64,000 bases of DNA from Coriobacteriaceae bacterium AF45-21 (lineage in GTDB: Bacteria; Actinomycetota; Coriobacteriia; Coriobacteriales; Coriobacteriaceae): contig JAQCYU010000003.1 in NCBI GenBank assembly GCA_027682925.1, forward strand, positions 1-64,000, given 5' to 3'. The notes beneath the pieces were generated by a model. It searched no databases, had not been told where the DNA came from, and saw only the letters and a program-made list of their open reading frames with translations. Numbering within the stretch: the stretch's first letter is position 1; every line of letters starts with the position of its first letter. Shown here piece by piece: positions 17,308 through 26,915 of the stretch. Position numbers and translations under genes: made by a program.

Positions 17308-18392
17308 CTATTCCTCTTTGGCAAGATCGAAGGTCACAGTGATTCGATCACGCGAAACGCGAATCTTTGGGTCGCCGCAAAGGTTGAGATAGTACCGGGC
17401 GGCAAGGTCATTAAAGTCGCGCTCCACAGCACGCGAAAACTGTGCCATATCATCCTTGGCAATACGTAGCCCACGACGATCCTTTGCAAGATCGACGGGA
17501 GTCGGCGCATGCGAAGACGAATCACGCTCGCGCAGCAGACGCGCGGTCACACCGCGAACGGGCTTAATCTGCCCTGCCAAAATGCGATGAGCCGTGCGCT
17601 CGGACATCTCAAGACCCAAACCAGCACAGATACGGATAAAGTCCTCGGCATCAGAAGCAAGGCCTAAACGATCGATAACCGGAAGCTCGCTCTCGTCATC
17701 AATGAACAGGAGACGAGACGTATCGAGCCGACTTGACGCCTGAGCATAAAGGCTCGCGGCAATCTCGGACGGAGAGCCCAGATAGACATCGCAACCACGC
17801 AACTCCTCGAGCGCAAACTCACAAGCAGCGCGAATAATATTATGTGGACCGCGAGCACAGACATAACGTCCGTCCTCATCCTTGACGGCCTGGGGCCAGC
17901 TGGACTGATCGGCACGCTCACCGAGGCGGTCGGCCGCAACGCTCACCTTGAAGCTGAACCAAGATCGACGCCGGACGTGACCACGCGGGCCTCGTCGGTG
18001 TTCTGCTTGATCGAAAACAATGCCATGCCGCGACCGTGAACGCCCCAACGGTCCATCTTCATGCTCTCAAGCTTTGAGGTAACGCGAGCATCGAAGATTC
18101 GCTCTTGCATATCCTGCGGAACGCCCGAACCGTTATCCAGAAAGACAAGCGTGCGGACGCCATCTTCCTTGGTCGTGGCGAGATAGACCTTGTCGGCGCC
18201 AGCATCGCGAGCATTACGGAGCATTTCGATGACGATATCCTCGACATGCTGAATGTCGTGTTTTGCCTGGCGCCGCTCGGCCTCCGAAACGCGGAGGCGG
18301 ACATACCCCTCGCCAAGGTTCTCCTCGACGCGAAGGTTGCCCTCCCCCGACATCGACGCGATAAATGAGATGAGCTCGTTCGCGTCGTTCAT
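17308..18392 (-). CDS. GHKL-type ATP-binding protein of unknown function (frameshifted near 17953)
   Basis: About 361 residues once one missing base is restored. The N-terminal 150 residues form a Bergerat ATPase: N-box EMLRNARDAGA, G1 box LDNGSG and a G2-like segment RWGVHGRGMALFSI. The C-terminal 200 residues show no recognised domain; they include a helical stretch and a basic segment. The two halves are open in different frames, joining at CTTGGTTCAGCTTCAAGG (17945-17962). ATG 18392 lies one base after the rny stop, indicating coupling. It holds the place that ymdB has in Bacillus. It resembles MutL/HSP90-type ATPases rather than a sensor kinase: no phospho-acceptor histidine domain is seen. 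Confidence 0.6.
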
Positions 18393-18393
18393 G

Positions 18394-19944
18394 TTATTTA
18401 GCGATATCGACAGCGCGGCTCTCGCGAATCACGACGACGCGCACCTGACCGGGATACTCCATCTCTTCCTCGATCTGGTGGGCGATATCGTGAGCCAGGA
18501 CCGTGGACTGGGCATCGGAAATCTTGTCCGGCTGAACCATGACGTGAACCTCGCGACCGGCCTGCATGGCATAGGTACGCTCGACGCCGTCATGGGAGTT
18601 GGCGATCTCTTCGAGCTTCTCAAGACGCTTGATGTAGTTCTCGGCAGACTCGCGACGGGCACCGGGGCGAGAAGCAGAGACAGCATCGGCGGCCTGTACC
18701 AGGACATCGAGCACCGTGTTGGGGTCGACATCGGCATGGTGAGCCTCGATAGCGTGGACGATAACGGGCTTCTCGCCATAACGGCGGGCAAGCTCGGCGC
18801 CGATGACGGCATGCGGGCCCTCGACGTCGTGGTCGATTGCCTTGCCCAGGTCGTGCAGTAGGCCGGCGCGCTTGGCGGTCACAACGTCCAGTCCAAGCTC
18901 GGAAGCCATCACGCCGCACAGATCAGAGACCTCGAGGGAGTGCTGAAGCACGTTCTGACCGAACGAGGTACGGTAGCGCAGGGCACCAAGGGTCTTGACG
19001 ATCTCGGGGTGCAGGTCGTGGATGCCGGTATCGAAGGCAGCCTGCTCGCCAGCCTCGCGCACGCGCTGCTGAACCAGGTCGGCAGCCTTGTGATACATCT
19101 CCTCGATGCGGGCGGGATGAATGCGGCCGTCGGCGATGAGGTTCTCAAGGGCGACACGGGCGGTCTCACGACGGACCGGGTCGAAGCTCGAAAGAACGAC
19201 GGTCTCGGGCGTGTCGTCGATCACGAGGTTGACGCCGGAAACCTGCTCGAATGTCCGGATGTTGCGACCCTCGCGACCGATGATACGACCCTTGAGGTCA
19301 TCAGAGGGAATGTGCACGGAGGTAACGGTGACCTCGGCAGTGTGGTCGGCAGCGCAGCGCTGAATCGCCAGGGACAGAATCTCCTGGGCGGTCTTGTGGC
19401 ATTCGGCGCGAACCTGCTGCTCGGACTCGCGAATGATCGTGGCGGCCTCGTGGGTGACCTCGCCGCGAACCTTATCGAGGAGCTCCTTGTGGGCGTCCTC
19501 GCGGGTAAGGTCGGCGATTCGCTCGAGCTCGGAGGTCTGCTTTGCGCAGAGATCCTCGAGCTCACGGGAGCGCTTCTCGACCTGACCGGCCTGACTGGAC
19601 AGCTGATGCTCACGCTTGTCGAGAGCGTCATTGCGGCGATCGAGGGATTCCTCGCGCTGCATCACGCGGTTCTCGAGCGTACGAATCTCGCTCTTACGCT
19701 GCTTGTCCTCGGCCTCGGCGGCCTGCTTGTTCTTGATGATCTCCTCTTTAGCCTCGAGCAGAGCCTCTTTTTTGAGGGTCTCAGCCTGACGCTTAGCATC
19801 ACCGATCAGGGACTCAGCCTGTGCGTGTGCCGACTGGATCTTTTCGTCGGCCTCGTGAAGACTACCCTGCTTGGCGGTGCGCATGTAGGCAATGGCGGCG
19901 ATGGCACCCAAAACGATGCCAACGAGCGCTGCGATGATAGGCAT
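18394..19944 (-). CDS. rny: Ribonuclease Y
   Basis: 516-residue membrane-anchored endoribonuclease that starts decay of many mRNAs. It has an N-terminal membrane helix (residues 3-22), a long charged coiled coil to about 200, a KH domain ([15 protein letters not shown]), and an HD domain with [12 protein letters not shown] 19944 sits five bases after AAGGAG; a GTG two codons earlier overlaps that site and is rejected. A small hairpin (19980-20005) lies in the leader. Confidence 0.96.
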   Translation of the reverse strand: MPIIAALVGIVLGAIAAIAYMRTAKQGSLHEADEKIQSAHAQAESLIGDAKRQAETLKKEALLEAKEEIIKNKQAAEAEDKQRKSEIRTLENRVMQREESLDRRNDALDKREHQLSSQAGQVEKRSRELEDLCAKQTSELERIADLTREDAHKELLDKVRGEVTHEAATIIRESEQQVRAECHKTAQEILSLAIQRCAADHTAEVTVTSVHIPSDDLKGRIIGREGRNIRTFEQVSGVNLVIDDTPETVVLSSFDPVRRETARVALENLIADGRIHPARIEEMYHKAADLVQQRVREAGEQAAFDTGIHDLHPEIVKTLGALRYRTSFGQNVLQHSLEVSDLCGVMASELGLDVVTAKRAGLLHDLGKAIDHDVEGPHAVIGAELARRYGEKPVIVHAIEAHHADVDPNTVLDVLVQAADAVSASRPGARRESAENYIKRLEKLEEIANSHDGVERTYAMQAGREVHVMVQPDKISDAQSTVLAHDIAHQIEEEMEYPGQVRVVVIRESRAVDIAK

Positions 19945-20145
19945 GCTCACTCCTTTTTATGGATTCGTTACACAACAAAGCGAACCGCCCTTACGAACGG
20001 CTCGCGACATTTGAGTAATATGGGCGCAGCTTATGCGGGTCGGATACAGATAAACATATAAACAAACTCATCACAGATGAGCACATATCACAAAGCAAAT
20101 GACAGTGTTTATCGTACGTTGAACCACAACAACTGTCAAATAAAT

Positions 20146-20185
20146 GGCCCCAGCACGGCGGCTAAAACGCGGTGAACGGCAGGGC
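20146..20185 (-). terminator. Possible terminator of recA-recX
   Basis: On the minus strand TGGCCC ... GGGCCA with imperfect inner pairing is followed by ATTTATTT, about 20 bases past the recX stop. Confidence 0.45.
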
Positions 20186-20201
20186 CACAAAACACATACG
20201 C

Positions 20202-20894
20202 CTAAAGCGCACATTCCTCGCGTTCAACATCGAGACGTGCTTTAACGGCATCGGCGGCGATGTGATACGAGAAGCCCTTGCCCATCAAAAACCGAACCAG
20301 TTTTTCGAATCCGCGCGTCTCTGGAACACGCCGCTTGGCGAGCAGGGCTGACGCACGCGCCAAATCGTCTTCGACAGCAAAATAATCCTCCGGATAACCG
20401 GGAATGTCATCGAGCACGACATGACGGCGCTTGAGCTCGGTCTCGATTTTGCGCTGTCCCCAACCACGCCGCTTGCGTTCCTCGATAAAGCACGAGCAAA
20501 AGCGGTTCTCGTCTAAAAAGCGATACTCGGTGGCGCGCTCGACGGCGAAATCGATCGCGAGCTGATGAAAGCCGTAGCGAGCCAGCTTGTCACGGACCTC
20601 ACCCGTCGCATGGTCGCGGCGCGACAACATCTCGGTCACCATGGTGAGAGCACATTTACGCTCGATGAGCTGCACCGCCTCACGAAAGATATCCCAATCA
20701 CAGGGAAGATCGGGGCGGTTTTTGACATACAGGCGCGCGGCCCGCACGGGAATCCAAATGGACCGCTTAAAACCGCCCTCAAGCTCGCAATCGATATGCG
20801 CGCAAGGCTTTTTGGACGCATACCCGCTCGAGAACGAGGAGGCCGCCTTCTTATCGGGAAAGACGACCGTGGCCTCGGTCACCGTATACGACAT
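20202..20894 (-). CDS. recX: Regulatory protein RecX
   Basis: 230-residue inhibitor of RecA filaments. RecX three-helix repeats are visible, e.g. HATGEVRDKLARYGF, RFLDENRFCSCFIEERKRRGWGQRKIETELKRR (middle part) and GFEKLVRFLMGKGFSYHIA. The N-terminal 60 residues are a divergent extension. It starts 11 bases after the recA stop and is in the same SOS unit. Confidence 0.9.
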   Translation of the reverse strand: MSYTVTEATVVFPDKKAASSFSSGYASKKPCAHIDCELEGGFKRSIWIPVRAARLYVKNRPDLPCDWDIFREAVQLIERKCALTMVTEMLSRRDHATGEVRDKLARYGFHQLAIDFAVERATEYRFLDENRFCSCFIEERKRRGWGQRKIETELKRRHVVLDDIPGYPEDYFAVEDDLARASALLAKRRVPETRGFEKLVRFLMGKGFSYHIAADAVKARLDVEREECAL

Positions 20895-20905
20895 GAGCGT
20901 AACCG

Positions 20906-22054
20906 CTACTCGTCGTCATCATCGAGCATGGCGGAACCATCGATGGCGTAAAGTTCGTCAAACTCCTCAGGCGCAGGCTGATCTGTCAGCTCGACCTCGG
21001 ACGGAGCATCGTCATCAAACTCAAGCCCGCAGGCAAGACGGACCTTATGCTCAATCTCGTCGGCGCAATCGGGGTGTTCGCGCAGGAACGCCTTGGCGGC
21101 CTCGCGACCGTTGCCGAGCTTGTCCTCGCCATAGGCAAACCAGGAGCCCATCTTCTTGCAGATGCCGCACTCGACAGCCATGTCCAAGATCGAGCCCTCC
21201 TTAGAGATGCCTGTGCCGTACATGATGTCGAACTCAGCAGAACGGAACGGAGCTGCCACCTTGTTCTTAACGACCTTGGCGCGCACGCGGTTACCGATAA
21301 CCTCGTCCTTAAGCTTAATGCTGTCGATACGGCGAATGTCGATACGCACCGAAGAGAAGAACTTAAGGGCGCGGCCGCCCGTCGTAGTCTCGGGGTTGCC
21401 GAACATGACGCCGATCTTCTCACGCAGCTGGTTAATGAAGATGCACGTCGTGTTGGACTTGGACAGCGAGCCGGCGAGCTTGCGGAGCGCCTGGCTCATC
21501 AGGCGAGCCTGAAGACCGACCGTAGTGTCGCCGATTTCTCCCTCGATCTCGGCACGCGGGGTCAGCGCGGCGACGGAGTCGACAACGATGGCATCGATGG
21601 CACCAGAACGCACAAGCATGTCAACGATTTCGAGCGCCTGCTCACCCGTATCGGGCTGGGAAATGAGCACCTCGTCGATATCCACGCCGATGCGCGCGGC
21701 ATACGTGGGATCGAGCGCGTGCTCGGCATCGATAAATGCCACAACGCCACCCATTGCCTGGGCCTCGGCCAAGATCTCGAGCGAAAGCGTCGTCTTACCG
21801 GAGGACTCGGGACCGTAGATCTCGACGATTCGACCGCGCGGCACACCGCCGATACCCAGAGCGGCATCGAGCGCCAGAGCACCCGTAGGGATGGCCTCGA
21901 CCTCAAGCTCGGGGCCACCGTCGCCGTACCTCATGATGGAACCCTGGCCGAATTTCTTCTCGATCTCGGCCTTGGTGGTGGCGATCATCTCATCGCGCTC
22001 TTTACCCGTCGTGCGAGCATGAACGGTACGTACGGGACCTGAATTCTTGGCCAT
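20906..22054 (-). CDS. recA: Recombinase RecA
   Basis: 382-residue recombinase and LexA co-protease. It contains the Walker [20 protein letters not shown], the L1/L2 region with [19 protein letters not shown] and [12 protein letters not shown], and an acidic C-terminus ending DDDDE. ATG 22054 follows GGAGG by seven bases. A LexA box lies 39 bases upstream. Confidence 0.98.
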   Translation of the reverse strand: MAKNSGPVRTVHARTTGKERDEMIATTKAEIEKKFGQGSIMRYGDGGPELEVEAIPTGALALDAALGIGGVPRGRIVEIYGPESSGKTTLSLEILAEAQAMGGVVAFIDAEHALDPTYAARIGVDIDEVLISQPDTGEQALEIVDMLVRSGAIDAIVVDSVAALTPRAEIEGEIGDTTVGLQARLMSQALRKLAGSLSKSNTTCIFINQLREKIGVMFGNPETTTGGRALKFFSSVRIDIRRIDSIKLKDEVIGNRVRAKVVKNKVAAPFRSAEFDIMYGTGISKEGSILDMAVECGICKKMGSWFAYGEDKLGNGREAAKAFLREHPDCADEIEHKVRLACGLEFDDDAPSEVELTDQPAPEEFDELYAIDGSAMLDDDDE

Positions 22055-22092
22055 GAATAGCCCTCCTCTTAACAACCTGCACCGATAATAAA

Positions 22093-22106
22093 CGAACGGC
22101 TGTTCG
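22093..22106. promoter_or_regulatory. LexA box of recA
   Basis: CGAACGGCTGTTCG is a near-perfect palindrome fitting the pattern CGAACRNRYGTTYG at all but one centre base; it lies upstream of recA. Confidence 0.8.
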
Positions 22107-22275
22107 TGGTCAACCGTTCAGATAAATCATATGCAGGCGGTCTTTCCAAAAACCAACCAAACGCCGACCAAACACTGACCAAATGCTTGACCACAAAGGA
22201 CCAAATATGAACAAGGCTAGCAAAAATACGTCTACAACCAGCACAAACGCCAAATGAGCCTAAGGTCCCTATCTC

Positions 22276-22310
22276 CACAATTAAGGGGCCCGAAGGCCCC
22301 TTAAAACACG
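22276..22310 (-). terminator. Terminator of the rnj-to-cinA block
   Basis: TTAAGGGGCC (22281-22290) and GGCCCCTTAA (22295-22304) pair perfectly around a four-base loop directly after the cinA stop. Transcribed leftward, the loop reads TTCG. Confidence 0.85.
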
Positions 22311-22311
22311 T

Positions 22312-22848
22312 CTATTCCATAGAGTTAAGCACAAGGGCAATGCGTCCCAATGCCTCCGCGACCGCATGGGCACGAACACACGAACGGTCGCCCTCATAGT
22401 GGCAGCGCACAGAGTCCACGACCGGCACTCCCCCATCGGCGGAACGATGCGCCCAGCCAATATAGAAAGTGCCCGCAGGATCGTCCTCAGTACCACCGCC
22501 GGGGCCGGCATAACCCGTTGCGCTCACTGCAATATCGCTCTGGTACAGCTCCAGCGAACCCGACGCCATCTCGCGCGCAGTTTGATGCGACACCGCGGTG
22601 TAGCGGTCGAGCGTCTCCTGCTCAACACCCAGCACGCGATGTTTAATCTCATCGCAGTAGGTCACCGCACCGCCACGCAGCACCGCCGAGGCACCCGGGA
22701 TATCCGCAATCGTCGAGGCGATCATACCCGCCGTCAGCGACTCAGCCGTCGAAACCGTCACGCCCCGAGCGCTCGCGAGCTCGACGATATCGCGCGCCAG
22801 CTCCTCGTCATGTGCGGAAATCCGCTCAAAAGAGTCCGTCATACCCAC
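22312..22848 (-). CDS. cinA: CinA C-terminal family protein (nicotinamide-nucleotide amidohydrolase)
   Basis: 178 residues, corresponding only to the C-terminal PncC domain of CinA, which deamidates NMN to NaMN in NAD recycling. Seen are STAESLTAGMIASTIADIPGAS (start and middle), GGAVTYCDEIKHRVLGV and ATGYAGPGGG. The start is either GTG 22848 (spaced well from AGGTCC) or ATG 22842. It lies 6 bases after pgsA and before recA, the classical pgsA-cinA-recA order. Confidence 0.92.
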   Translation of the reverse strand: MGMTDSFERISAHDEELARDIVELASARGVTVSTAESLTAGMIASTIADIPGASAVLRGGAVTYCDEIKHRVLGVEQETLDRYTAVSHQTAREMASGSLELYQSDIAVSATGYAGPGGGTEDDPAGTFYIGWAHRSADGGVPVVDSVRCHYEGDRSCVRAHAVAEALGRIALVLNSME

Positions 22849-22854
22849 CAGGAC

Positions 22855-23493
22855 CTAGACCGAAAAGACGATCTTGCGGCAGTTCCAGAAGTACTGGGCG
22901 CCCGAGATAACGGTCAAGACAACGGCAACGGCATACAGGAAGCGCGACACCGAGTAGATGCCGAGCGTCAACGCCACCGGGCCAAGGTGCAAGCCGGCCA
23001 TCGCAAAGACGCACAGGTAACCGCAGATGGAGATCATCGTGGTCGCCGTCTTGTACTTGCCTAGCTTGTCGGCGGCAACGACCACACCGGCCGCACTCGC
23101 GACCATGCGTAGGGCGCTCACCAGCAGCTCACGGAACAGGATGATGAACACCGACCACACGGTTACGGCGCCAAAATCCAAGAACAGCAGCAGGGCCGAG
23201 AACACGAGCAGCTTATCGGCGATGGGGTCCAAGAACTTGCCGAAGTCGGTGATCTCGTTGCGCGAGCGCGCCAGATAACCGTCAACCTTATCGGTGCACG
23301 ACAGGATCACATACAGAATGAAGGCAGCGGCGGCGAGCGGGCCGTCGAAGGTGCTCCAATTCGTACCGGCAACACTCGTGTGAGACAGCGCCGAAACGAT
23401 CATGAACACCGGGATAAAGACGATGCGAACGCACGTCACGATGTTGGCGGGCGTCCAAACACTCGTCAGTTCCTTATTGCTCTCGTTAGCCAC
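22855..23493 (-). CDS. pgsA: CDP-diacylglycerol--glycerol-3-phosphate 3-phosphatidyltransferase
   Basis: 212-residue membrane enzyme making phosphatidylglycerophosphate. The catalytic signature is in CTDKVDGYLARSRNEITDFGKFLDPIADK (DG, AR, G, D, D all present). N-terminal PANIVTCVRIVFIPVF is typical PgsA. The start is GTG 23493 with TAGGAG six bases upstream. Sits 9 bases after rimO. The 1892 gene is a paralogue. Confidence 0.94.
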   Translation of the reverse strand: MANESNKELTSVWTPANIVTCVRIVFIPVFMIVSALSHTSVAGTNWSTFDGPLAAAAFILYVILSCTDKVDGYLARSRNEITDFGKFLDPIADKLLVFSALLLFLDFGAVTVWSVFIILFRELLVSALRMVASAAGVVVAADKLGKYKTATTMISICGYLCVFAMAGLHLGPVALTLGIYSVSRFLYAVAVVLTVISGAQYFWNCRKIVFSV

Positions 23494-23502
23494 AACGCGC
23501 TC

Positions 23503-24852
23503 CTACTCCACAACATGACCGATAAGCTCATAGCAGAAGCTATCGGTAAACTCGACGGTCAGAATATCGCCCACGGACGCCTCGCTGGCGTCCAAGTGAA
23601 CCGCGCCATCGGAATCGGGCGCCTGGAACCAGGCATGGCCGATCAGCTCGGCGCCATCCTCGGTCTCTTCGATACCGTCGACAATCACCTGGGCGCGCTC
23701 GCCCACATGTGCGGCGGTGGCGGCAAAACCGAGCGACTCAGCCAGATCCATAGCCTCCTGGGCGCGCTCGAGCTTAACCTCCTCATCGACCTGGCCCTCC
23801 ATCTTGGCGGCCAGGCTGCCCTCCTCCTGCGAGTAGGCAAAGACGCTCGTGTAGTCAAAGCCGACGGTGTCCATAAAGTCGATAAGGTCGCGGAACTCGT
23901 CGTCGGTCTCGGTCGGGAAGCCGACCATGGCCGTGGAACGAATCACGATGCCGGGGATACGCTCACGCAGATCGCGGAACAGGTCCTCGAGCTCCTGGCG
24001 CGAACCGGAACGGCGCATAGCCTTGAGGATGCGCGCGTCGCAGTGCTGCACGGGGATATCGATATAGGGCAGCACCTCGGGGGTATCGCGAATCGTCTCG
24101 ATAAGCTCGTCGGTCATGCCCTCGGGCTGCAGGTAGAGCACACGGACCCAGACGTTGTGCGGGCGCACGGCCTCGGCGACGGCGCGCAACAGCTGCGCCA
24201 GATTGCGCGGCGAGCCCTCGGCGACGTCCTCGTCGGCAAAGTCGGTGCCCCAGATGCCCGTGTCCTGGCCGATCAGCACGATCTCTCGCACGCCACCGGC
24301 GACCAAGTCGCGCACCTCGGAGATAATGCTCTCGGCATTGCGCGAATGATAGCGACCGCGAATGTAGGGGATCATACAGAAGCTGCAGAAGCGGTTGCAG
24401 CCATCGGAAATCTTGACATAAGCAACGGCACCCTCGACGGTACGCTTGACCTGCGGGATATAGGCTGCGATCTCACGCTCGACACCCAGCACGCCATCGA
24501 TGACCGCCACGATGCCGTCCTCCTCGTCGGCCTTCACAAAGGCCGCGACCTCGGGCAGCTCGTCAGGCAGGTCGTCGCCATAGCGCGACGGCACACAGCC
24601 GCACATGACGATGGGGCAAGAACGAACGCCGTCCTGAACCTCGTTGGCGAGCTCGAGCGTGGTCTCGATGCTCTCGGACGTTGCGGAGGCGAGGAACGAG
24701 CATGTATTGACGATGGCGATATCGGCATCCTGCGGGTCGAATGCCTCCTCGTAGCCTGCGGCGGTCAAAAGAGAACGCATGCGGTCGGTATCGACCTCGT
24801 TCTTGGCGCACCCGAGGGTGATGTAGAGCACGGAGCCCAACGGTGTATCCAT
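23503..24852 (-). CDS. rimO: Ribosomal protein S12 methylthiotransferase
   Basis: 449-residue radical-SAM enzyme that methylthiolates an aspartate of ribosomal protein S12. The N-terminal domain has TLGCAKNEVDTDRM, NTCSF and CGCVPSRY; the radical-SAM cysteines are in GCNRFCSFCMIPYIRGR; a TRAM domain ends the protein. The CAKNEVD form separates RimO from MiaB and MtaB. Same direction as yajQ and pgsA. Confidence 0.95.
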   Translation of the reverse strand: MDTPLGSVLYITLGCAKNEVDTDRMRSLLTAAGYEEAFDPQDADIAIVNTCSFLASATSESIETTLELANEVQDGVRSCPIVMCGCVPSRYGDDLPDELPEVAAFVKADEEDGIVAVIDGVLGVEREIAAYIPQVKRTVEGAVAYVKISDGCNRFCSFCMIPYIRGRYHSRNAESIISEVRDLVAGGVREIVLIGQDTGIWGTDFADEDVAEGSPRNLAQLLRAVAEAVRPHNVWVRVLYLQPEGMTDELIETIRDTPEVLPYIDIPVQHCDARILKAMRRSGSRQELEDLFRDLRERIPGIVIRSTAMVGFPTETDDEFRDLIDFMDTVGFDYTSVFAYSQEEGSLAAKMEGQVDEEVKLERAQEAMDLAESLGFAATAAHVGERAQVIVDGIEETEDGAELIGHAWFQAPDSDGAVHLDASEASVGDILTVEFTDSFCYELIGHVVE

Positions 24853-24879
24853 GTTGGAGAGCGGTCCTTTCGAATGATA

Positions 24880-25377
24880 TTAGCGGTAGTTGGTGAACTG
24901 CAGCGGCTGGCCGTAGTCCTGGTCGCGCAGGAACTGAATCACGGTCTGCAACGCGTCCTTCGAAGCAGAGGAAACACGCAGCTTGTCGGCTTCGATGGTC
25001 ACCTTGACCTTGAGCTTTTGGTCCTTGATGTCCTTGTTGATCTTCTTGGCGGTCGCCTGGTCGATACCCTCGACGATATGGCCGAGCACGCGCACGGTGC
25101 CGCCCGATGCCGCCTGCGGAGCATCCCACGAGACAGCCTTGAGGTCGATGCCGCGCTTGATGAGCTTGGAGCTCAGCACGTCGACAATCTGCTTGGAGAC
25201 AAAGTCGGCCGGGGCGTTGATCGTAAAGAGCTTGTCGCCCTTCGAAAGCTCGATCGTGGCGCCGGAATCCTTCAGGTCATAGCGCTGGGAAATCTCGCGC
25301 GTGGTCTGCTGGAAGGCGTTGTCGACCTCTTGCATGTTGACCTCGGACACGACGTCGAAGCTGGAATCTTTAGCCAT
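24880..25377 (-). CDS. YajQ family nucleotide-binding protein
   Basis: 165-residue DUF520/YajQ protein, two ferredoxin-like domains; homologues bind c-di-GMP or other nucleotides. The N-terminal SSFDVVSEVNMQEVDNA and C-terminal VKVTIEADKLRVSSASKDALQ are diagnostic. GAAAGGA lies before ATG 25377. It is between rodZ-like and rimO genes. Confidence 0.93.
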   Translation of the reverse strand: MAKDSSFDVVSEVNMQEVDNAFQQTTREISQRYDLKDSGATIELSKGDKLFTINAPADFVSKQIVDVLSSKLIKRGIDLKAVSWDAPQAASGGTVRVLGHIVEGIDQATAKKINKDIKDQKLKVKVTIEADKLRVSSASKDALQTVIQFLRDQDYGQPLQFTNYR

Positions 25378-25403
25378 GATGTTTCCTTTCGCGTACGAGC
25401 GGC

Positions 25404-26915
25404 TTAGTAGCTATCGTACGAATAGTCGGTAGAATCGGTGGGCGTCTGACCGTCAGTTGCGGTATCGGCGCCATCCGTGGACTGGGCATCGGTGCCGTCG
25501 GTGGTATCGGTACCATCGGTGGTGTCGGTACCATCAGAACTTTCACCATTCTCGGAATCAGTCGTCTCCTTCTTGGGAACGGTAATCGTCACACGCGCCA
25601 CGCCCGAGGTCTTGGTATCGTAACGGACCTTTTCGCCGTTCTTGGTAACGGTGACATCGGAGGGCTTGGAGGTGGTGATCTCGATCGAGGACTCGGGCGT
25701 GTACTCCTGCTCAAAGGGGCCAGTCGCCTGGGCGCCATAGACCGACTTTCCGTCGACCTTGACCTCAATCCACGCGGTCTTTCCCTTGGCAACGGAGACC
25801 TTGACCTTCGTTACCTCGTTCTCTTCCTTTTTAGCCGTCGTCTTGGTGGCGTCCGAATCGGTCGACTCATCCGTCGCCTCATCGGTGTCTTCGTCCTCGT
25901 CGACCGTTTCGGTCTTCTTAGAAGACTTCTTGGTCGTCGTCTTGGTAGCAGTAGGCGTCTCGGGCGTGGTTTCGGGCGTCGAAGATGCGCAGCCGCGCAG
26001 AAGTACCACGATGAGCACGATCAGCAGCAACGCCACGGCACCGATGCCAGCGTAGACGATACGCGGATCGAGCCCGTTGTTTTGAGGAGTACGAGATCCG
26101 CCGCGTCCACGACTGGAACTGCTGCGGCCGCCTCCCTGAGGCATACGACCACGATTGCTATCGGAACGGCCACGATAGCCACCCTGGCCCTGAAGGCCGC
26201 GCTGACCCGAGCGGGACGCAAGTTCACCGCGGCCTTGATAGCCACGCTGGCCCGAACGCGGAGCCGAAGGGCGCTGGCCACACGGCTGAGACTGAGAGCG
26301 AAGACGCGGCGTCACCTGCGTGGTGTCGGCATCCGCATAGCCACCGCGAGAGCGTCCGGTGGAGACACCACGATAACCGCGATCGGAATAGCCGCCGTCG
26401 CCGTAGCCGGCACGAGGGTCACGCGCCACGCCGCGGGCAGCGGGGAGTGCACGGTCCTCGGGCATCGGCGTACTGCGGAACCGGTCACGCTGCGAGCGAA
26501 TCTCCTCGCCCGAACCCGTCTCGGTAATATAACCGGCCTGCTGAGGACGCTGTCCATAGCGGGTCGAACGACCGCCCTGAACCATCAGGAAGCGCCCGTT
26601 ATCGACCGAGGAACGCGAATTGACGTAGCCGGCGGCGTCCTGAAAACGACCGCCCTGCTGTGACGTCTCGCGTTCGTATGCCATCAGGTCGTCAAAGTAG
26701 GCATTGACGACCTCGCGCGGATTGAGGCCCAAAAAGCGCGCATAGCTCGAAATCATGCCCTGCGCATAGCCGCGCGGCGGCATCGAAGCAAAGTTACCGG
26801 TCTCGAAAAACTCGATGATCTGCGGCCTGATTTTGATGGTGTTGGCGACCTGCTGAATGGAAAGGCCCATTCGGCGACGCTGCTCGAGCAGCATGTCACC
26901 AAAGCGTGCAGCCAT
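25404..26915 (-). CDS. RodZ-like helix-turn-helix membrane protein
   Basis: 503 residues: an N-terminal RodZ-type HTH (residues 3-70, LLEQRRRMGLSIQQVANTI), a long Arg/Gly/Ser-rich disordered region to about 270, one membrane helix (VYAGIGAVALLLIVLIVVLL), then an acidic Thr/Lys linker and a DUF4115 domain (VSVAKGKTAWIEVKVDGK). The C-terminal tail is repeats of Thr-Asp-Gly. RodZ links MreB to wall synthesis. Its ATG overlaps the ftsK stop. Much longer than usual RodZ because of low-complexity inserts. Confidence 0.85.
   Translation of the reverse strand: MAARFGDMLLEQRRRMGLSIQQVANTIKIRPQIIEFFETGNFASMPPRGYAQGMISSYARFLGLNPREVVNAYFDDLMAYERETSQQGGRFQDAAGYVNSRSSVDNGRFLMVQGGRSTRYGQRPQQAGYITETGSGEEIRSQRDRFRSTPMPEDRALPAARGVARDPRAGYGDGGYSDRGYRGVSTGRSRGGYADADTTQVTPRLRSQSQPCGQRPSAPRSGQRGYQGRGELASRSGQRGLQGQGGYRGRSDSNRGRMPQGGGRSSSSRGRGGSRTPQNNGLDPRIVYAGIGAVALLLIVLIVVLLRGCASSTPETTPETPTATKTTTKKSSKKTETVDEDEDTDEATDESTDSDATKTTAKKEENEVTKVKVSVAKGKTAWIEVKVDGKSVYGAQATGPFEQEYTPESSIEITTSKPSDVTVTKNGEKVRYDTKTSGVARVTITVPKKETTDSENGESSDGTDTTDGTDTTDGTDAQSTDGADTATDGQTPTDSTDYSYDSY

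Noticed and set aside
16916..17308. Sporulation in this organism because of spoVS
   Set aside because: SpoVS occurs in many non-sporulating lineages and no other sporulation gene was seen here.
22069..22278. 69-residue frame upstream of recA
   Set aside because: Covers the recA promoter and LexA box; no coding features.
23380..25407. 675-residue open frame antisense to rimO, yajQ and pgsA
   Set aside because: Spans several real genes on the opposite strand and has no family features.
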